The notes under the pieces: generated by a model
Seen by the model: only the letters and a program-made list of their open reading frames with translations
Database searches by the model: none
Told to the model about the DNA's origin: nothing
Shown here: positions 7,683 through 15,788 of the stretch, in pieces
How positions within the stretch are numbered: the stretch's first letter is position 1
Layout: each line of letters opens with the position of its first letter
Position numbers and translations under genes: made by a program
Assembly (NCBI GenBank): GCA_003660235.1
Contig: QGON01000066.1
Span: 62,001 to 126,000, forward strand
Direction of reading: 5' to 3'
Origin: a bacterium endosymbiont of Escarpia laminata
GTDB taxonomy: Bacteria > Pseudomonadota > Gammaproteobacteria > Chromatiales > Chromatiaceae
Length of the DNA stretch: 64,000 nucleotides

Positions 7683-8053
7683 ATGCGGGCAACCGCAGCT
7701 CAAACAGCCTTTGCTGTCTCCTACTTTGTATTGCTTAGCGGACTTACTGCAATTTCGTCTGTCCATGCAACGGATATTTCAAATATTGTCGAAGGCAAGA
7801 AGATTGCCTTCGACAGAGAGCGAAGTAACTGTCTTGCCTGCCATATGATTGATGATGGGTTCAGCCCGGGTGACATAGGTCCCCTCTGATCGCCATCAAA
7901 GACCGCTAACCCGGATAAAAAAGAGCTTCGAGTTCAAATCCGGGATGCAACAAAAAAATAAACCCGGCAGTCGGATGCCACAATTGTGGCATCCACAAAA
8001 TATTGTCGGAAAGTGATATCGATAAAGTAGTCGATTTTATTTACACCCTCTGA
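7683..8053 (+). pseudogene. soxX: soxX, disrupted by several frameshifts
   Basis: A strong AGGAGG (7672-7677) precedes ATG 7683. The first 68 residues encode a signal peptide and the class I heme site SNCLACH, followed by DDGFSPGDIGPL as in SoxX. The frame then meets TGA at 7887-7889. Conserved SoxX sequence continues in other frames: PLIAIKDR in frame +2 (from 7883), PDKKELRVQIRDATKK back in the original frame (from 7911), and HKILSESDIDKVVDFIYTL in frame +2 up to TGA 8051-8053. At least three small indels are needed. SoxX is the monoheme subunit of the SoxAX cytochrome that attaches thiosulfate to SoxY. The position just before soxY matches the usual soxXYZA order. Loss of SoxX here, or long-read indel errors, could explain this; the first is favoured because other window genes are intact. 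Confidence 0.85.
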
Positions 8054-8084
8054 GACAACCTATTCTCAATCTGGAGAGTATTTG

Positions 8085-8561
8085 ATGAGTACTGACATGA
8101 AACGCAGGATTTTCCTTAAAGGATCTCTGGCCGCAGGTGCGGTCAGTGTTGCTGCAGGCGCCGGTCTGCTGATGCCCCAGCAGGTGCTGGCTGCATGGCC
8201 TAAAGCCGCTTTCGAAGCCAAATCGATTCCCGATGCGCTAAATGCACTGATGGGTTCTGGCGATACCACCACTTCCGACAAAATCAAGATAAAGGCCCCG
8301 GATATTGCGGAAAACGGTGCAGTTGTACCGATCACCGTCGAGTCTTCCATGGAAGGCATCGAATCGATAGCCATTATCGCCTCTGCAAATCCGGTTCCCC
8401 TGATTGCTTCTTTCAACCTAAAAGGTAGCGCGATGGGCTTCGTCTCCACCCGCATCAAGATGGGCAAGACCGGTGATGTCATCGGTGTCGTCAAGGCTGG
8501 CGGCAAACTCTACAGTGCCAGCAAGGGCGTAAAAGTCACCATCGGCGGTTGCGGCGGTTAA
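8085..8561 (+). CDS. soxY: Thiosulfate oxidation carrier protein SoxY
   Basis: This 158-residue protein has a twin-arginine leader (KRRIFLKGSLAAGAVSVAAG, cleaved near AWP) and ends with the diagnostic GGCGG, whose cysteine covalently carries thiosulfate-derived sulfur. The ATG at 8085 is preceded by GGAG (8073-8076). SoxY folds with SoxZ and is exported as a Tat-dependent heterodimer. soxZ follows 48 bp downstream. The gene is intact although soxX upstream is broken, so the carrier has been kept while the loading cytochrome has been lost from this locus. Confidence 0.96.
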   Translation: MSTDMKRRIFLKGSLAAGAVSVAAGAGLLMPQQVLAAWPKAAFEAKSIPDALNALMGSGDTTTSDKIKIKAPDIAENGAVVPITVESSMEGIESIAIIASANPVPLIASFNLKGSAMGFVSTRIKMGKTGDVIGVVKAGGKLYSASKGVKVTIGGCGG

Positions 8562-8609
8562 TCAACCCCCGGACAAAAACGACCCGAATATTCTAGAGGT
8601 AAACTGAAC

Positions 8610-8927
8610 ATGGCAAAATCTAGCATTAAGATCCGCGCCAAGACCAAGAAAGACGTCACCACCGTAAAGGCATTGATGACCCATCCTATGGAGACTGGCG
8701 GCCGCAAGGACAAGAAAACCGGCAAGTTGATCCCAGCCCACTACATCCAGGAAATCGTCTGCAAGCACAACGGTGCAACTGTGCTGACCGCAGACTGGAG
8801 CGGCGGTGTTTCCAAAAACCCCTATGTGTCATTCAAGTTCGCAGGTGGCACCAAAGGTGACTCCATCGAGATCTCCTGGAGCGACAATAAGGGCGGCAGC
8901 GGCACTCAGAGTGCGAAAATCAAATAA
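8610..8927 (+). CDS. soxZ: Thiosulfate oxidation carrier complex protein SoxZ
   Basis: This 105-residue protein has no signal peptide, as expected for the partner co-exported with SoxY. It begins MAKSSIKIRAKTKKDVTTVK and carries the typical LMTHPMETG-x-R-x-D-x-x-TG-x-L-IPAHYIQE segment and an Ig-like beta pattern. It heterodimerises with SoxY and positions the carrier cysteine for SoxAX, SoxB and others. It forms an evident operon with soxY and is followed by a perfect hairpin. Confidence 0.96.
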   Translation: MAKSSIKIRAKTKKDVTTVKALMTHPMETGGRKDKKTGKLIPAHYIQEIVCKHNGATVLTADWSGGVSKNPYVSFKFAGGTKGDSIEISWSDNKGGSGTQSAKIK

Positions 8928-8973
8928 GGCACGCCTGAAAGGCGCTCAATCAAACCTGCTTTGATGAAACGCC

Positions 8974-9003
8974 GATCCGGGACACCACAAGGTGTCCCGG
9001 ATC
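8974..9003 (+). terminator. Perfect 13-bp hairpin after soxZ
   Basis: GATCCGGGACACC (8974-8986) pairs perfectly with GGTGTCCCGGATC (8991-9003) around an ACAA loop. It lies 46 bp past the soxZ stop. No T-run follows, so it may protect the 3' end or pause transcription rather than act as a classical intrinsic terminator. Confidence 0.55.
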
Positions 9004-9022
9004 CCAACACCCCAGATCTCCC

Positions 9023-9109
9023 CTGAGGAAACGCCTGTTATCCTCCCTGGTCCTTTCGATGCTGGCCAGTCCGTACACTGCTGCGGTAAGCTCCCCTGCA
9101 AACGACTAA
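9023..9109 (+). pseudogene. Signal-peptide relic after soxZ, possibly soxA
   Basis: Reading from CTG 9023, the frame gives RKRLLSSLVLSMLASPYTAA and VSSPAND before TAA at 9107-9109. This is a clean Sec signal peptide (basic start, hydrophobic core, AxA-like end) with its start codon apparently changed from ATG to CTG and the mature protein missing. SoxA is exported by a Sec leader and is the gene normally found after soxZ, so a deleted soxA is the natural reading. The mature-region evidence is too short to prove that. Confidence 0.4.
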
Positions 9110-9172
9110 TGCTTTGATCCAGAGCTTCTTTCTCAAACGTTTTATGGATGCGCAAGTAACCCGGATCCCACT

Positions 9173-10465
9173 ATGATGCAGCAGGAACAATTGATCGCAC
9201 TGGATCGCGAGATCGTCTGGCATCCCTACAGCGCCATCGGTGCCGACCTGCCCATCTATGCCGTCGAATCAGCTCAGGGTGTACGACTGCGTCTGTGCGA
9301 CGGCCGGGAACTGATCGACGGTATGTCATCCTGGTGGTGTGCTATCCACGGCTACAACCACCCACAGATTAACGCCGCACTGCAACGGCAGATGGCATCC
9401 ATGTCCCATGTCATGTTCGGCGGTCTTACCCACCAACCTGCGGTCGAACTGGCGGAAAAACTGGTGGCGATCACACCTGAGCCACTCTATTCGGTCTTCT
9501 TCGCCGATTCGGGTTCCGTCTCCGTCGAAGTCGCCATGAAGATGGCAATCCAGTACTGGCATGCCAAGGGCAAGAGAGAAAAACAGCATTTTCTGGCCCT
9601 GCGCCACGGCTATCACGGTGATACTTTTGGCGCCATGTCGGTCTGCGACCCGGTTACCGGCATGCACAGCCTCTTCAGTGAAACACTGGCACAGCAGTTT
9701 TTCGTGGAGCGTCCAGCATGTCATTTTGGCAAGCCCTGCACCGACGAGGATATCGCACCACTGGCCAACAGTCTCAAGCAAAATCATGAAAAGATCGCAG
9801 CGCTGATTTTGGAGCCGATCGTGCAGGGCGCCGGCGGCATGCATTTCTACTCCGCCGGCTATTTACGCCAGGCAAAGGCGTTGTGTGACCAATATGGCGT
9901 ACTGCTCATCCTCGATGAGATCGCCACCGGTTTCGGGCGCACCGGTAAACTGTTCGCCTGTGAGCATGCAGGTATCTCGCCGGATATCCTCTGTCTCGGC
10001 AAATCACTGACCGGTGGTTATATGACTCTGGCGGCAACCCTGACCACCAGGGAAGTCAGCGGCACCATCAGCCGGGGAGATCCCGGACTCTTTATGCACG
10101 GCCCGACCTTCATGGCCAACCCCCTCGCCTGCTCCGCCGCGCTCGCCAGCCTGCAACTGCTGCTCGAATCGCCCTGGCAAGAAAACATTGCCCGACTGGA
10201 ACAGGGGCTGAAACAGGGATTAATGCCCTGCCGTGCGTTCAAACATGTCGCAGAAGTCAGGGTACTGGGTGCAATCGGTGTAGTGGAAATGAAGGAGCCG
10301 ATAGATATGAAAGTGATCCAGCCCAGGTTTGTGGAGGCTGGCGTTTGGGTTCGCCCCTTCGGAAAACTCATCTACCTGATGCCGCCCTTTGTGATGGAAT
10401 CCGAAGACTTGGAGATACTGACCAAGGCTGTGGTTGAAGTGGTGGCCAGTACCAAGCCATCTTAA
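9173..10465 (+). CDS. bioA: Adenosylmethionine-8-amino-7-oxononanoate aminotransferase
   Basis: This 430-residue fold-type I PLP aminotransferase is the BioA enzyme of biotin synthesis, converting 7-keto-8-aminopelargonate to 7,8-diaminopelargonate with SAM as amino donor. Visible signatures are IVWHPYSAIG at the N-terminus, the substrate-pocket SSWWCAIHGYNHP, ILDEIATGFGRTG containing the PLP-contacting Asp, and LGKSLTGGYM with the Schiff-base lysine near residue 277. ATG ATG at 9173/9176 are both possible starts. It is alone here, without other bio genes, and follows the sox remnant by chance or by deletion of soxA. Confidence 0.95.
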   Translation: MMQQEQLIALDREIVWHPYSAIGADLPIYAVESAQGVRLRLCDGRELIDGMSSWWCAIHGYNHPQINAALQRQMASMSHVMFGGLTHQPAVELAEKLVAITPEPLYSVFFADSGSVSVEVAMKMAIQYWHAKGKREKQHFLALRHGYHGDTFGAMSVCDPVTGMHSLFSETLAQQFFVERPACHFGKPCTDEDIAPLANSLKQNHEKIAALILEPIVQGAGGMHFYSAGYLRQAKALCDQYGVLLILDEIATGFGRTGKLFACEHAGISPDILCLGKSLTGGYMTLAATLTTREVSGTISRGDPGLFMHGPTFMANPLACSAALASLQLLLESPWQENIARLEQGLKQGLMPCRAFKHVAEVRVLGAIGVVEMKEPIDMKVIQPRFVEAGVWVRPFGKLIYLMPPFVMESEDLEILTKAVVEVVASTKPS

Positions 10466-10633
10466 GCAAAGGCGTTTCAACCGTAACTTTACTTCTACTG
10501 TCAGGCGATGCCAAAAGCTGTCTTGATCAAGTCGAACAAAATTGACCCCGTTTTGTTTGCATGGTAAAAAGTACTTATATTCCCCAGGCGGGGATCTTGA
10601 TTCTGCCTGTCAGTAAAAAGCATGGAGATATTT

Positions 10634-11131
10634 ATGAAAGGACGCAGTATTAACCCCGGAATCTGGCTAGCCTTGGTCACGGCAGTTGGGCTATTGCAGG
10701 GGTGTGCGACCCTAGGCCCTGCCTATAAAGAAGTCAGTGAAACACCAAGCGACAAATCAACAGTCTATATCTATCGCCCAAGTAACTTTGTTGGAGGCGG
10801 CGTTTCTTACTATTTGTATGCAAATGATAAAATCGTAACCAAACTTTATAATGGCAGTTATTATCCTTACATTACTGAGCCAGGGACTGTTGAATTTTGG
10901 GCACAAACAGAGTCTAAGTCCGAGGTTGAATTGAACCTGGATGCTGGAAAAACATATTATCTAAGAGGAACTGTGGGCATGGGTATTATGGTAGGGAGAC
11001 CACATCTCACAATAGTTCCCGAAGATACAGCAAAACTTGAAATAACTGAGTGCAATCTCATACCTGACTCTAATTGGGAAGAAGAAAAGATAAAAGAGGA
11101 GAATGAGCGAAGGGAGATGCTAGGTATATAG
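10634..11131 (+). CDS. DUF2846-type lipoprotein
   Basis: This 165-residue outer-membrane-type lipoprotein has a lipobox LLQGC ending at the cysteine near residue 25. The mature part contains TVYIYRPSNFVGGGVSYYLY and a Gly/Tyr-rich strand pattern characteristic of DUF2846 domains. ATG 10634 is preceded by GGAGA (10624-10628); an in-frame ATG at 10622 overlaps that site and is less likely. Its base composition is more AT-rich than neighbouring genes, which may indicate acquisition. The C-terminal residues form a charged helix (EEEKIKEENERREM). The function of the family is unknown. Confidence 0.8.
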   Translation: MKGRSINPGIWLALVTAVGLLQGCATLGPAYKEVSETPSDKSTVYIYRPSNFVGGGVSYYLYANDKIVTKLYNGSYYPYITEPGTVEFWAQTESKSEVELNLDAGKTYYLRGTVGMGIMVGRPHLTIVPEDTAKLEITECNLIPDSNWEEEKIKEENERREMLGI

Positions 11132-11298
11132 CAGCAAGCACATCCAGTATTTCTAACCTGTTTTGACCTGATGAATACCAGATAGAATCAAAAGACAGCC
11201 GCCCTGTTTCAGGGCAGGTCAACGCATTTTGGCGACTGGATTTGTAAGGGGCACAGATCTCAATAAAGGAAAGTCCGGCTCAAGCGCTATTTGAGTAA

Positions 11299-12234
11299 TT
11301 ATTTCTTATCGCCGACCTCTTCATCATCCAGCAAGACGGCATCCGCCTCTTCTTCGAGCAACTTTGCCCACTCATCTTCCAGAGAGCCCGCCTCGGCGAC
11401 ACTCTCTTCAACCTCCAGATCAGTGACATCCGGGATCTCTATATCAACGGGATCAAGTCCATCAACCAGGGCTTCGTCATCATCAGCTAGCACCAATACA
11501 TCTTCCAGTTCTGGTTCGGGTCCGGCTTCCAACTCATCTACATCGACAATCAGCTCATCTTCAGATATTTCCACCTCTGCCACGTCTTCAATTACAACAT
11601 CCAGCTCATCTTCAGTTTTGTCTTCTTCTTTTTCTTCCACACTTTCTCGCTGAAACTTGCCGAGAATATGTCCTTTGTCTATATTGTTATCCGAGCTACC
11701 GGCATACATGGATGAGTATTCATTGAGCATGCGCCCCATGGTGTCCATGGTCACCCTAAGCTCATCAGAGAGTCGTTCATTCTCCGCCTTCAGACGTTCT
11801 GTCTCGCCGTCCTCGGCTCCATCCGTTCCTGAAACTGCGCCACCCGTTGCACCTGCACCCTCCGGCAGTTCCAAAGCCTGGTAGCCAACAACCAGATTCT
11901 CCATATCTATGTCGATCTGCTCGAATGCCACCACATCCCGTTTGAGAAAACCGTTGATGATGTTCTGATAGAGTTTCATCTCCGCTTGAGTCAGGTCGTG
12001 TACCGCCTGATTCAGTGTCTCTCCTTCATACCTGAAATCATTCGAGAGCCGTTGTTGCAACCGCTCCTTGCGCATTATTTTATCTGTCTGAATCTTAGCC
12101 ACCAGGATCTGTGCGGCCTTTCTCTCCTTGCCCTTTTTGATCATTCCCAACGCAATGAGGACGCCACTGAGCAATAGCAGCCCCAGCATCAATTCACCCA
12201 ATAACAGGAGAGTCAGACGACTTAGTTCGATCAT
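11299..12234 (-). CDS. Membrane-anchored acidic coiled-coil protein, partner of VWA protein
   Basis: The 311-residue protein has one N-terminal transmembrane helix (about residues 8-30, LLLLGELMLGLLLLSGVLIAL). A coiled-coil follows, then a linker, a second short coil (ERLKAENERLSDELR) and a very acidic C-terminal third rich in Glu, Asp and Val. Its ATG overlaps the stop of the upstream VWA gene by 4 bp (ATGA at 12231-12234), so the two are translationally coupled. The product is not recognised. A scaffold or tether role with the VWA protein in the inner membrane is inferred from the pairing. Confidence 0.75.
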   Translation of the reverse strand: MIELSRLTLLLLGELMLGLLLLSGVLIALGMIKKGKERKAAQILVAKIQTDKIMRKERLQQRLSNDFRYEGETLNQAVHDLTQAEMKLYQNIINGFLKRDVVAFEQIDIDMENLVVGYQALELPEGAGATGGAVSGTDGAEDGETERLKAENERLSDELRVTMDTMGRMLNEYSSMYAGSSDNNIDKGHILGKFQRESVEEKEEDKTEDELDVVIEDVAEVEISEDELIVDVDELEAGPEPELEDVLVLADDDEALVDGLDPVDIEIPDVTDLEVEESVAEAGSLEDEWAKLLEEEADAVLLDDEEVGDKK

Positions 12235-14105
12235 GCCGCCTCCTTCACTTCTGCAGCTGGTTTGTTTTCTGGCAGTTCCTCATCCAGCAAACTCACCAGG
12301 CCTTGCTGGCTGCGACGGCGCATCCACCAAAAACCTCCACCCAGGGCCAGCAACAGGAGCAGGTTGCCTCCGCCAAGCCAAACAGCGGTCATCAGCCAGC
12401 TCTCCTCCTCTTCCTCAATAGCCGGTTCAGGTTCTTCTGCACGCTTTTTCTCTACCGCTTCAGCAGGCGATTCCGCCACTGGCATGGGTGCAGGCTCAGC
12501 TACCTGTTCAGGTTTCGGCTCAACCACAGCAGGTTGCGGCATGATGCCTTCCACCTCAACCGGCGCATCGAGATACTCGATGGACTCTCCCGCAACAGTT
12601 TTGGCATCCACACTGACGACGACTTTTCGCACACCGGAAAAGGTTGTGATGTCCAGACTTCCCTGGCTGACACCGCCTGCATCTTGTTTCAAGTCGAGAG
12701 GTATCTGATCACCCTCCACCGTTTCAAGCCAGACTTGGCTCTTCACACTGGCAGGGTCGACAAGATCCGCTACGGGCGTCAGGGTCAACAACAGCTGATT
12801 GGGAATCTCTCCGGGTTTTACTTCCAGCGTCACCGGCGGAACCACTTCATAACTCATGCGCTTTTCTCGTACGAAGGTTCTGCCTTTGGCGCTGATGATC
12901 AATTCACCGTTACCACTACTGAGGGACTCTCCGCCGAACCGCATGGAGAAAAAGCCGTCCCCTGCCTTGGGATCGGGATCCTTGCCGTCATCTAGCAGGG
13001 GTCTTGGCTCCGATTCACCATTATCATCACGCTGTTGAGCCGTCGCCTCGACCACATTGAGGAAGGCCTTTTTCCTGATGCGTTTACCGTGATCGGTAAA
13101 GCTCACCAGGAACGGTAGCGACTGTCCGTGGATCAGTCGATTGGGCAGATCCGTGGTATTCATCTTGAGATCGGTGACCACCATCACCCGGTTGTCCGGA
13201 TCGACCTCGGCCCGAATACGCCACTCACCGGATTTAGGATCACTGATGGTCAGCATGTCGTAACCTTCATCACGATGCCAACTGATTGAATCCGGCACTG
13301 ACTCCGCATCGATGGGTTTGCCGCCCGGTGGGATAAGCTGTGTGGGCTTGGCGCCTGGCCTGTGGAACACCAGCACCGTGGCCTCGGTGATGCTGTCGTC
13401 GATAGTGAATTTGTTGTCTTTCAGAGGCACTGCATCTGGTTTGCCCACCTTCTCGAAGATACGCAGAAAGACTCTCTGCAGCCGATTGGCATCTTTGACC
13501 TGCTCGTACCAGCCCCCTGTGGCCTCCGCCAGTTTTCGCATCAGTTCATGATCGGCATTTTCAGAGAGGGCAATGGTGTGGATGGCGACCCCCATTTTTT
13601 TCAACCGTGGGAGAATCTTGTTCAAAATCTGTTGGCGGGACGCCTTGTTCTTCGCTTTGTTACGCGAGACATCGACCATGCCGTCGGTAAGTAGAATCAG
13701 ACTGCGACGATAGAGTGTGGGTGGCCCTTCCCAATCCTCACTGGCCCGTTGCAGGGCCATCTCGATATTGGTTCGTTGACCTGGGGAGCCGATCTTTTTC
13801 GACTCATTCCTCGCCCTCCGCTTCCACGCCACATCGACCCGTCCCAGTGGGATCTGCATGTTGACGTACTGGCCAAATGTCCAGACTCCGGCACGCGTGT
13901 CGGTGGGCAGTAATCCCACCAGTAGCCGCAAGGCGGGACGACGCAGATTCCCGGGATCGTTTTTCTTCATACTCCCGGAGATATCGATCAGGATACGGAC
14001 ATCCGCCTTCTCTCCCGTCGCCGGTTTTGCCTGTGTGGATGGTACTCCCAGCCCCAACACCACCAATATCAAAACTGGAAATCTCCAGCCACCGCGCATC
14101 TTCAT
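12231..14105 (-). CDS. TIGR03503-like VWA-domain membrane protein
   Basis: This 624-residue protein has a signal peptide (FPVLILVVLGLGVPSTQA) followed directly by a VWA domain whose metal site begins ILIDISGSM (about residues 37-45) and has LLTDGMVD further on. Beta-rich extracytoplasmic domains follow, then a Pro/Glu-rich linker (about 500-550) and one transmembrane helix (LGGGNLLLLLALGGGFWWM) with a basic stop and a short cytoplasmic tail. This order matches the TIGR03503 family of unknown function. It is a type I membrane protein facing the periplasm. It is translationally coupled to the acidic coiled-coil gene downstream. No MoxR ATPase is next to it. Confidence 0.8.
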   Translation of the reverse strand: MKMRGGWRFPVLILVVLGLGVPSTQAKPATGEKADVRILIDISGSMKKNDPGNLRRPALRLLVGLLPTDTRAGVWTFGQYVNMQIPLGRVDVAWKRRARNESKKIGSPGQRTNIEMALQRASEDWEGPPTLYRRSLILLTDGMVDVSRNKAKNKASRQQILNKILPRLKKMGVAIHTIALSENADHELMRKLAEATGGWYEQVKDANRLQRVFLRIFEKVGKPDAVPLKDNKFTIDDSITEATVLVFHRPGAKPTQLIPPGGKPIDAESVPDSISWHRDEGYDMLTISDPKSGEWRIRAEVDPDNRVMVVTDLKMNTTDLPNRLIHGQSLPFLVSFTDHGKRIRKKAFLNVVEATAQQRDDNGESEPRPLLDDGKDPDPKAGDGFFSMRFGGESLSSGNGELIISAKGRTFVREKRMSYEVVPPVTLEVKPGEIPNQLLLTLTPVADLVDPASVKSQVWLETVEGDQIPLDLKQDAGGVSQGSLDITTFSGVRKVVVSVDAKTVAGESIEYLDAPVEVEGIMPQPAVVEPKPEQVAEPAPMPVAESPAEAVEKKRAEEPEPAIEEEEESWLMTAVWLGGGNLLLLLALGGGFWWMRRRSQQGLVSLLDEELPENKPAAEVKEAA

Positions 14106-14240
14106 GCCTGTTCTCTCTTACCGTGAAAGTCTGTCTACTCCCTGTAGTAGCGGCAGAATCCGTTAACACTTTAATTCTTTGGGGTGAACAGGCGCGATAG
14201 TAGTCAATCAGTATGAGGTGTGACGGTTCGACTCCGACAC

Positions 14241-15131
14241 CTACGAAGGTAGTTGATTATAGGGAGAAGATTTGCCCTCCGGCTGCATGTCAAAACGTTT
14301 GTAGGACCAGAGGTACTGCTCAGGACTGATCCGCACACAAGCCTCGACACCTTGATTCAAGGCGGCCACGGCTGTCTCCGGGTCCGAGGAATCGATCCCT
14401 TCCGGAACCGGAATGATATGTATGTGGTAACCCCCGCCTTTCGGCAGGCGCTCGGCAAAACCCAAAACCACGTTGGCACCACTCTTTCTCGCCAATCGGG
14501 AAACCAGCAAAATAGTCAGCGCCGGCACACCAAAAAACGGGGCAAAAGCTGCGCCTTTGAGCGACTTTGGCTGCTGATCCGGCAAGATGCCGACAATATT
14601 TCCCGCCTGCAGGGTCTGATAGAGACGTTTGATCCCATTGGGGGTCGTCGGCACCAGTTCCGCACCCGTACGCGAGCGGGCCTGCGTAATCAACAACTCC
14701 AATGCCTGATTTCTGGGTGGACGGTAAAGCGTGGTCACCTGCCCATAGGTCGCCAGGTAGAGTCCGGAAATCTCCCAGGAACCCAGATGTGGGGTGAGCA
14801 CGATCAAACCCCGTCCCGGCTCACACTTTACATATTCCATCCCGGAGACCTCTTTCACCAGTCCCAGCACCCGCTCTTTGGGCCAGAACCAGAGGGGTGA
14901 CATCTCGGCAAATACTTTTCCCGTCTCCTCCAGCGAGCGATTACGCAAGACCAGACGCTCCGTTTCACTAAGGTCGGGAAAACAGAGCTGCAGATTGATA
15001 TCCGCATTTCGGCGTTCCCGGTTGGGCAACAGGATGAAGAGTCGGCCCAGCAGCCGACCAAGTCCATGCACCCTGCGTAACGGCAGGAAGGTCAGCAGAC
15101 GTAACAACGCGATGATGATTTTCGTACCCAT
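14241..15131 (-). CDS. LpxL/HtrB-type lysophospholipid acyltransferase
   Basis: This 296-residue inner-membrane protein has an N-terminal hydrophobic stretch and the acyltransferase catalytic motif HLGSWE (His115, Glu120, the H-x4-D/E motif). A downstream GILPDQQPKSLKGAAFAPFFG matches block III of LpxL/LpxM-like enzymes. These add secondary acyl chains to lipid A using acyl-ACP. The exact chain or substrate cannot be read from sequence, so no gene symbol is given. A 6-bp stem hairpin abuts the stop codon (14216-14242). The start is divergent from the rhodanese gene. Confidence 0.85.
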   Translation of the reverse strand: MGTKIIIALLRLLTFLPLRRVHGLGRLLGRLFILLPNRERRNADINLQLCFPDLSETERLVLRNRSLEETGKVFAEMSPLWFWPKERVLGLVKEVSGMEYVKCEPGRGLIVLTPHLGSWEISGLYLATYGQVTTLYRPPRNQALELLITQARSRTGAELVPTTPNGIKRLYQTLQAGNIVGILPDQQPKSLKGAAFAPFFGVPALTILLVSRLARKSGANVVLGFAERLPKGGGYHIHIIPVPEGIDSSDPETAVAALNQGVEACVRISPEQYLWSYKRFDMQPEGKSSPYNQLPS

Positions 15132-15257
15132 GTCGGGAATTCTACACTGAATGATTTTGTGCGGTAATTGTCTTTCCAGGAGAGAGTGTTGTTTTCGTCT
15201 GAAAACCCTCTACCATGAAGGAAAATCGCCACCTTTCACAAAAGACGGAAGCCGAAA

Positions 15258-15686
15258 ATGACTGAGACTCGACCCCACGGAATGACGCCCCAGCAGGCAT
15301 GGCAGATGATGCAGGATGATCCTCGCACTGTATTGGTGGATATCCGTTCCAGCATGGAGTTTCTTTTTGTCGGCCATCCCAAGAGCTCGGTGCATATCCC
15401 CTGGATCGATGAGCCGGACTGGACTATCAATACCAATTTCGTCACTGACATTCGTAAATTGTTGCTGGGCGGCAGTATCTGCACCACCGAAGAAGGCTGC
15501 GCCCCAGTCATCCTGATCTGCCGCAGCGGCAAACGGTCGCTGGAAGCGGGCAAGGCCCTGCTGGAGGCAGACTTCACCCGCGTCTTCCATATCGACGAGG
15601 GGTTCGAAGGAGACCTGGATGATGACCACCATCGCAGTTCTATCGGCGGATGGCGGTTCCGTGGACTGCCTTGGGAGCAGTGTTAG
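15258..15686 (+). CDS. Rhodanese-like sulfurtransferase
   Basis: This 142-residue single-domain rhodanese has the active-site loop CRSGKRS with cysteine at residue 88 and the conserved LVDIRSSMEF entry strand. An unusual insert (DWTINTNFVTDIRKLLLGG) precedes the catalytic region. The absence of a signal peptide points to the cytoplasm. Rhodaneses move sulfane sulfur between thiols, which suits a sulfur oxidiser, but no sulfur genes flank it. It ends 103 bp before the convergent PKD giant. Confidence 0.9.
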   Translation: MTETRPHGMTPQQAWQMMQDDPRTVLVDIRSSMEFLFVGHPKSSVHIPWIDEPDWTINTNFVTDIRKLLLGGSICTTEEGCAPVILICRSGKRSLEAGKALLEADFTRVFHIDEGFEGDLDDDHHRSSIGGWRFRGLPWEQC

Positions 15687-15703
15687 GAAGTTTGAAAAAC
15701 GCC

Positions 15704-15731
15704 CGATCCGCTACGCTTGATCGTGCCTACG
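15704..15731. repeat. REP-like element, single hairpin
   Basis: CGATC (15704-15708) and GATCG (15719-15723) flank the core CGCTACGCTT (15709-15718), the same core as in the element at 1595-1685. It is followed by TGCCTACG. It lies between convergent genes and could also help terminate transcription. Confidence 0.55.
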
Positions 15732-15788
15732 CCTTGAGCAGTAGCAAGCCCGTCTTCACAATTGAACTGAATAGAAACCAGCACCCTG

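Noticed and set aside
14216-14242. tRNA T-arm-like sequence (GGTTCGACTCC)
   Set aside because: There is no acceptor, anticodon or D arm around it. It is a small hairpin abutting the acyltransferase stop codon.
15139-15167. TAGAAT/TTACCG promoter-like pair for the acyltransferase
   Set aside because: It would place transcription start at the start codon (leaderless mRNA) and the -35 is poor.
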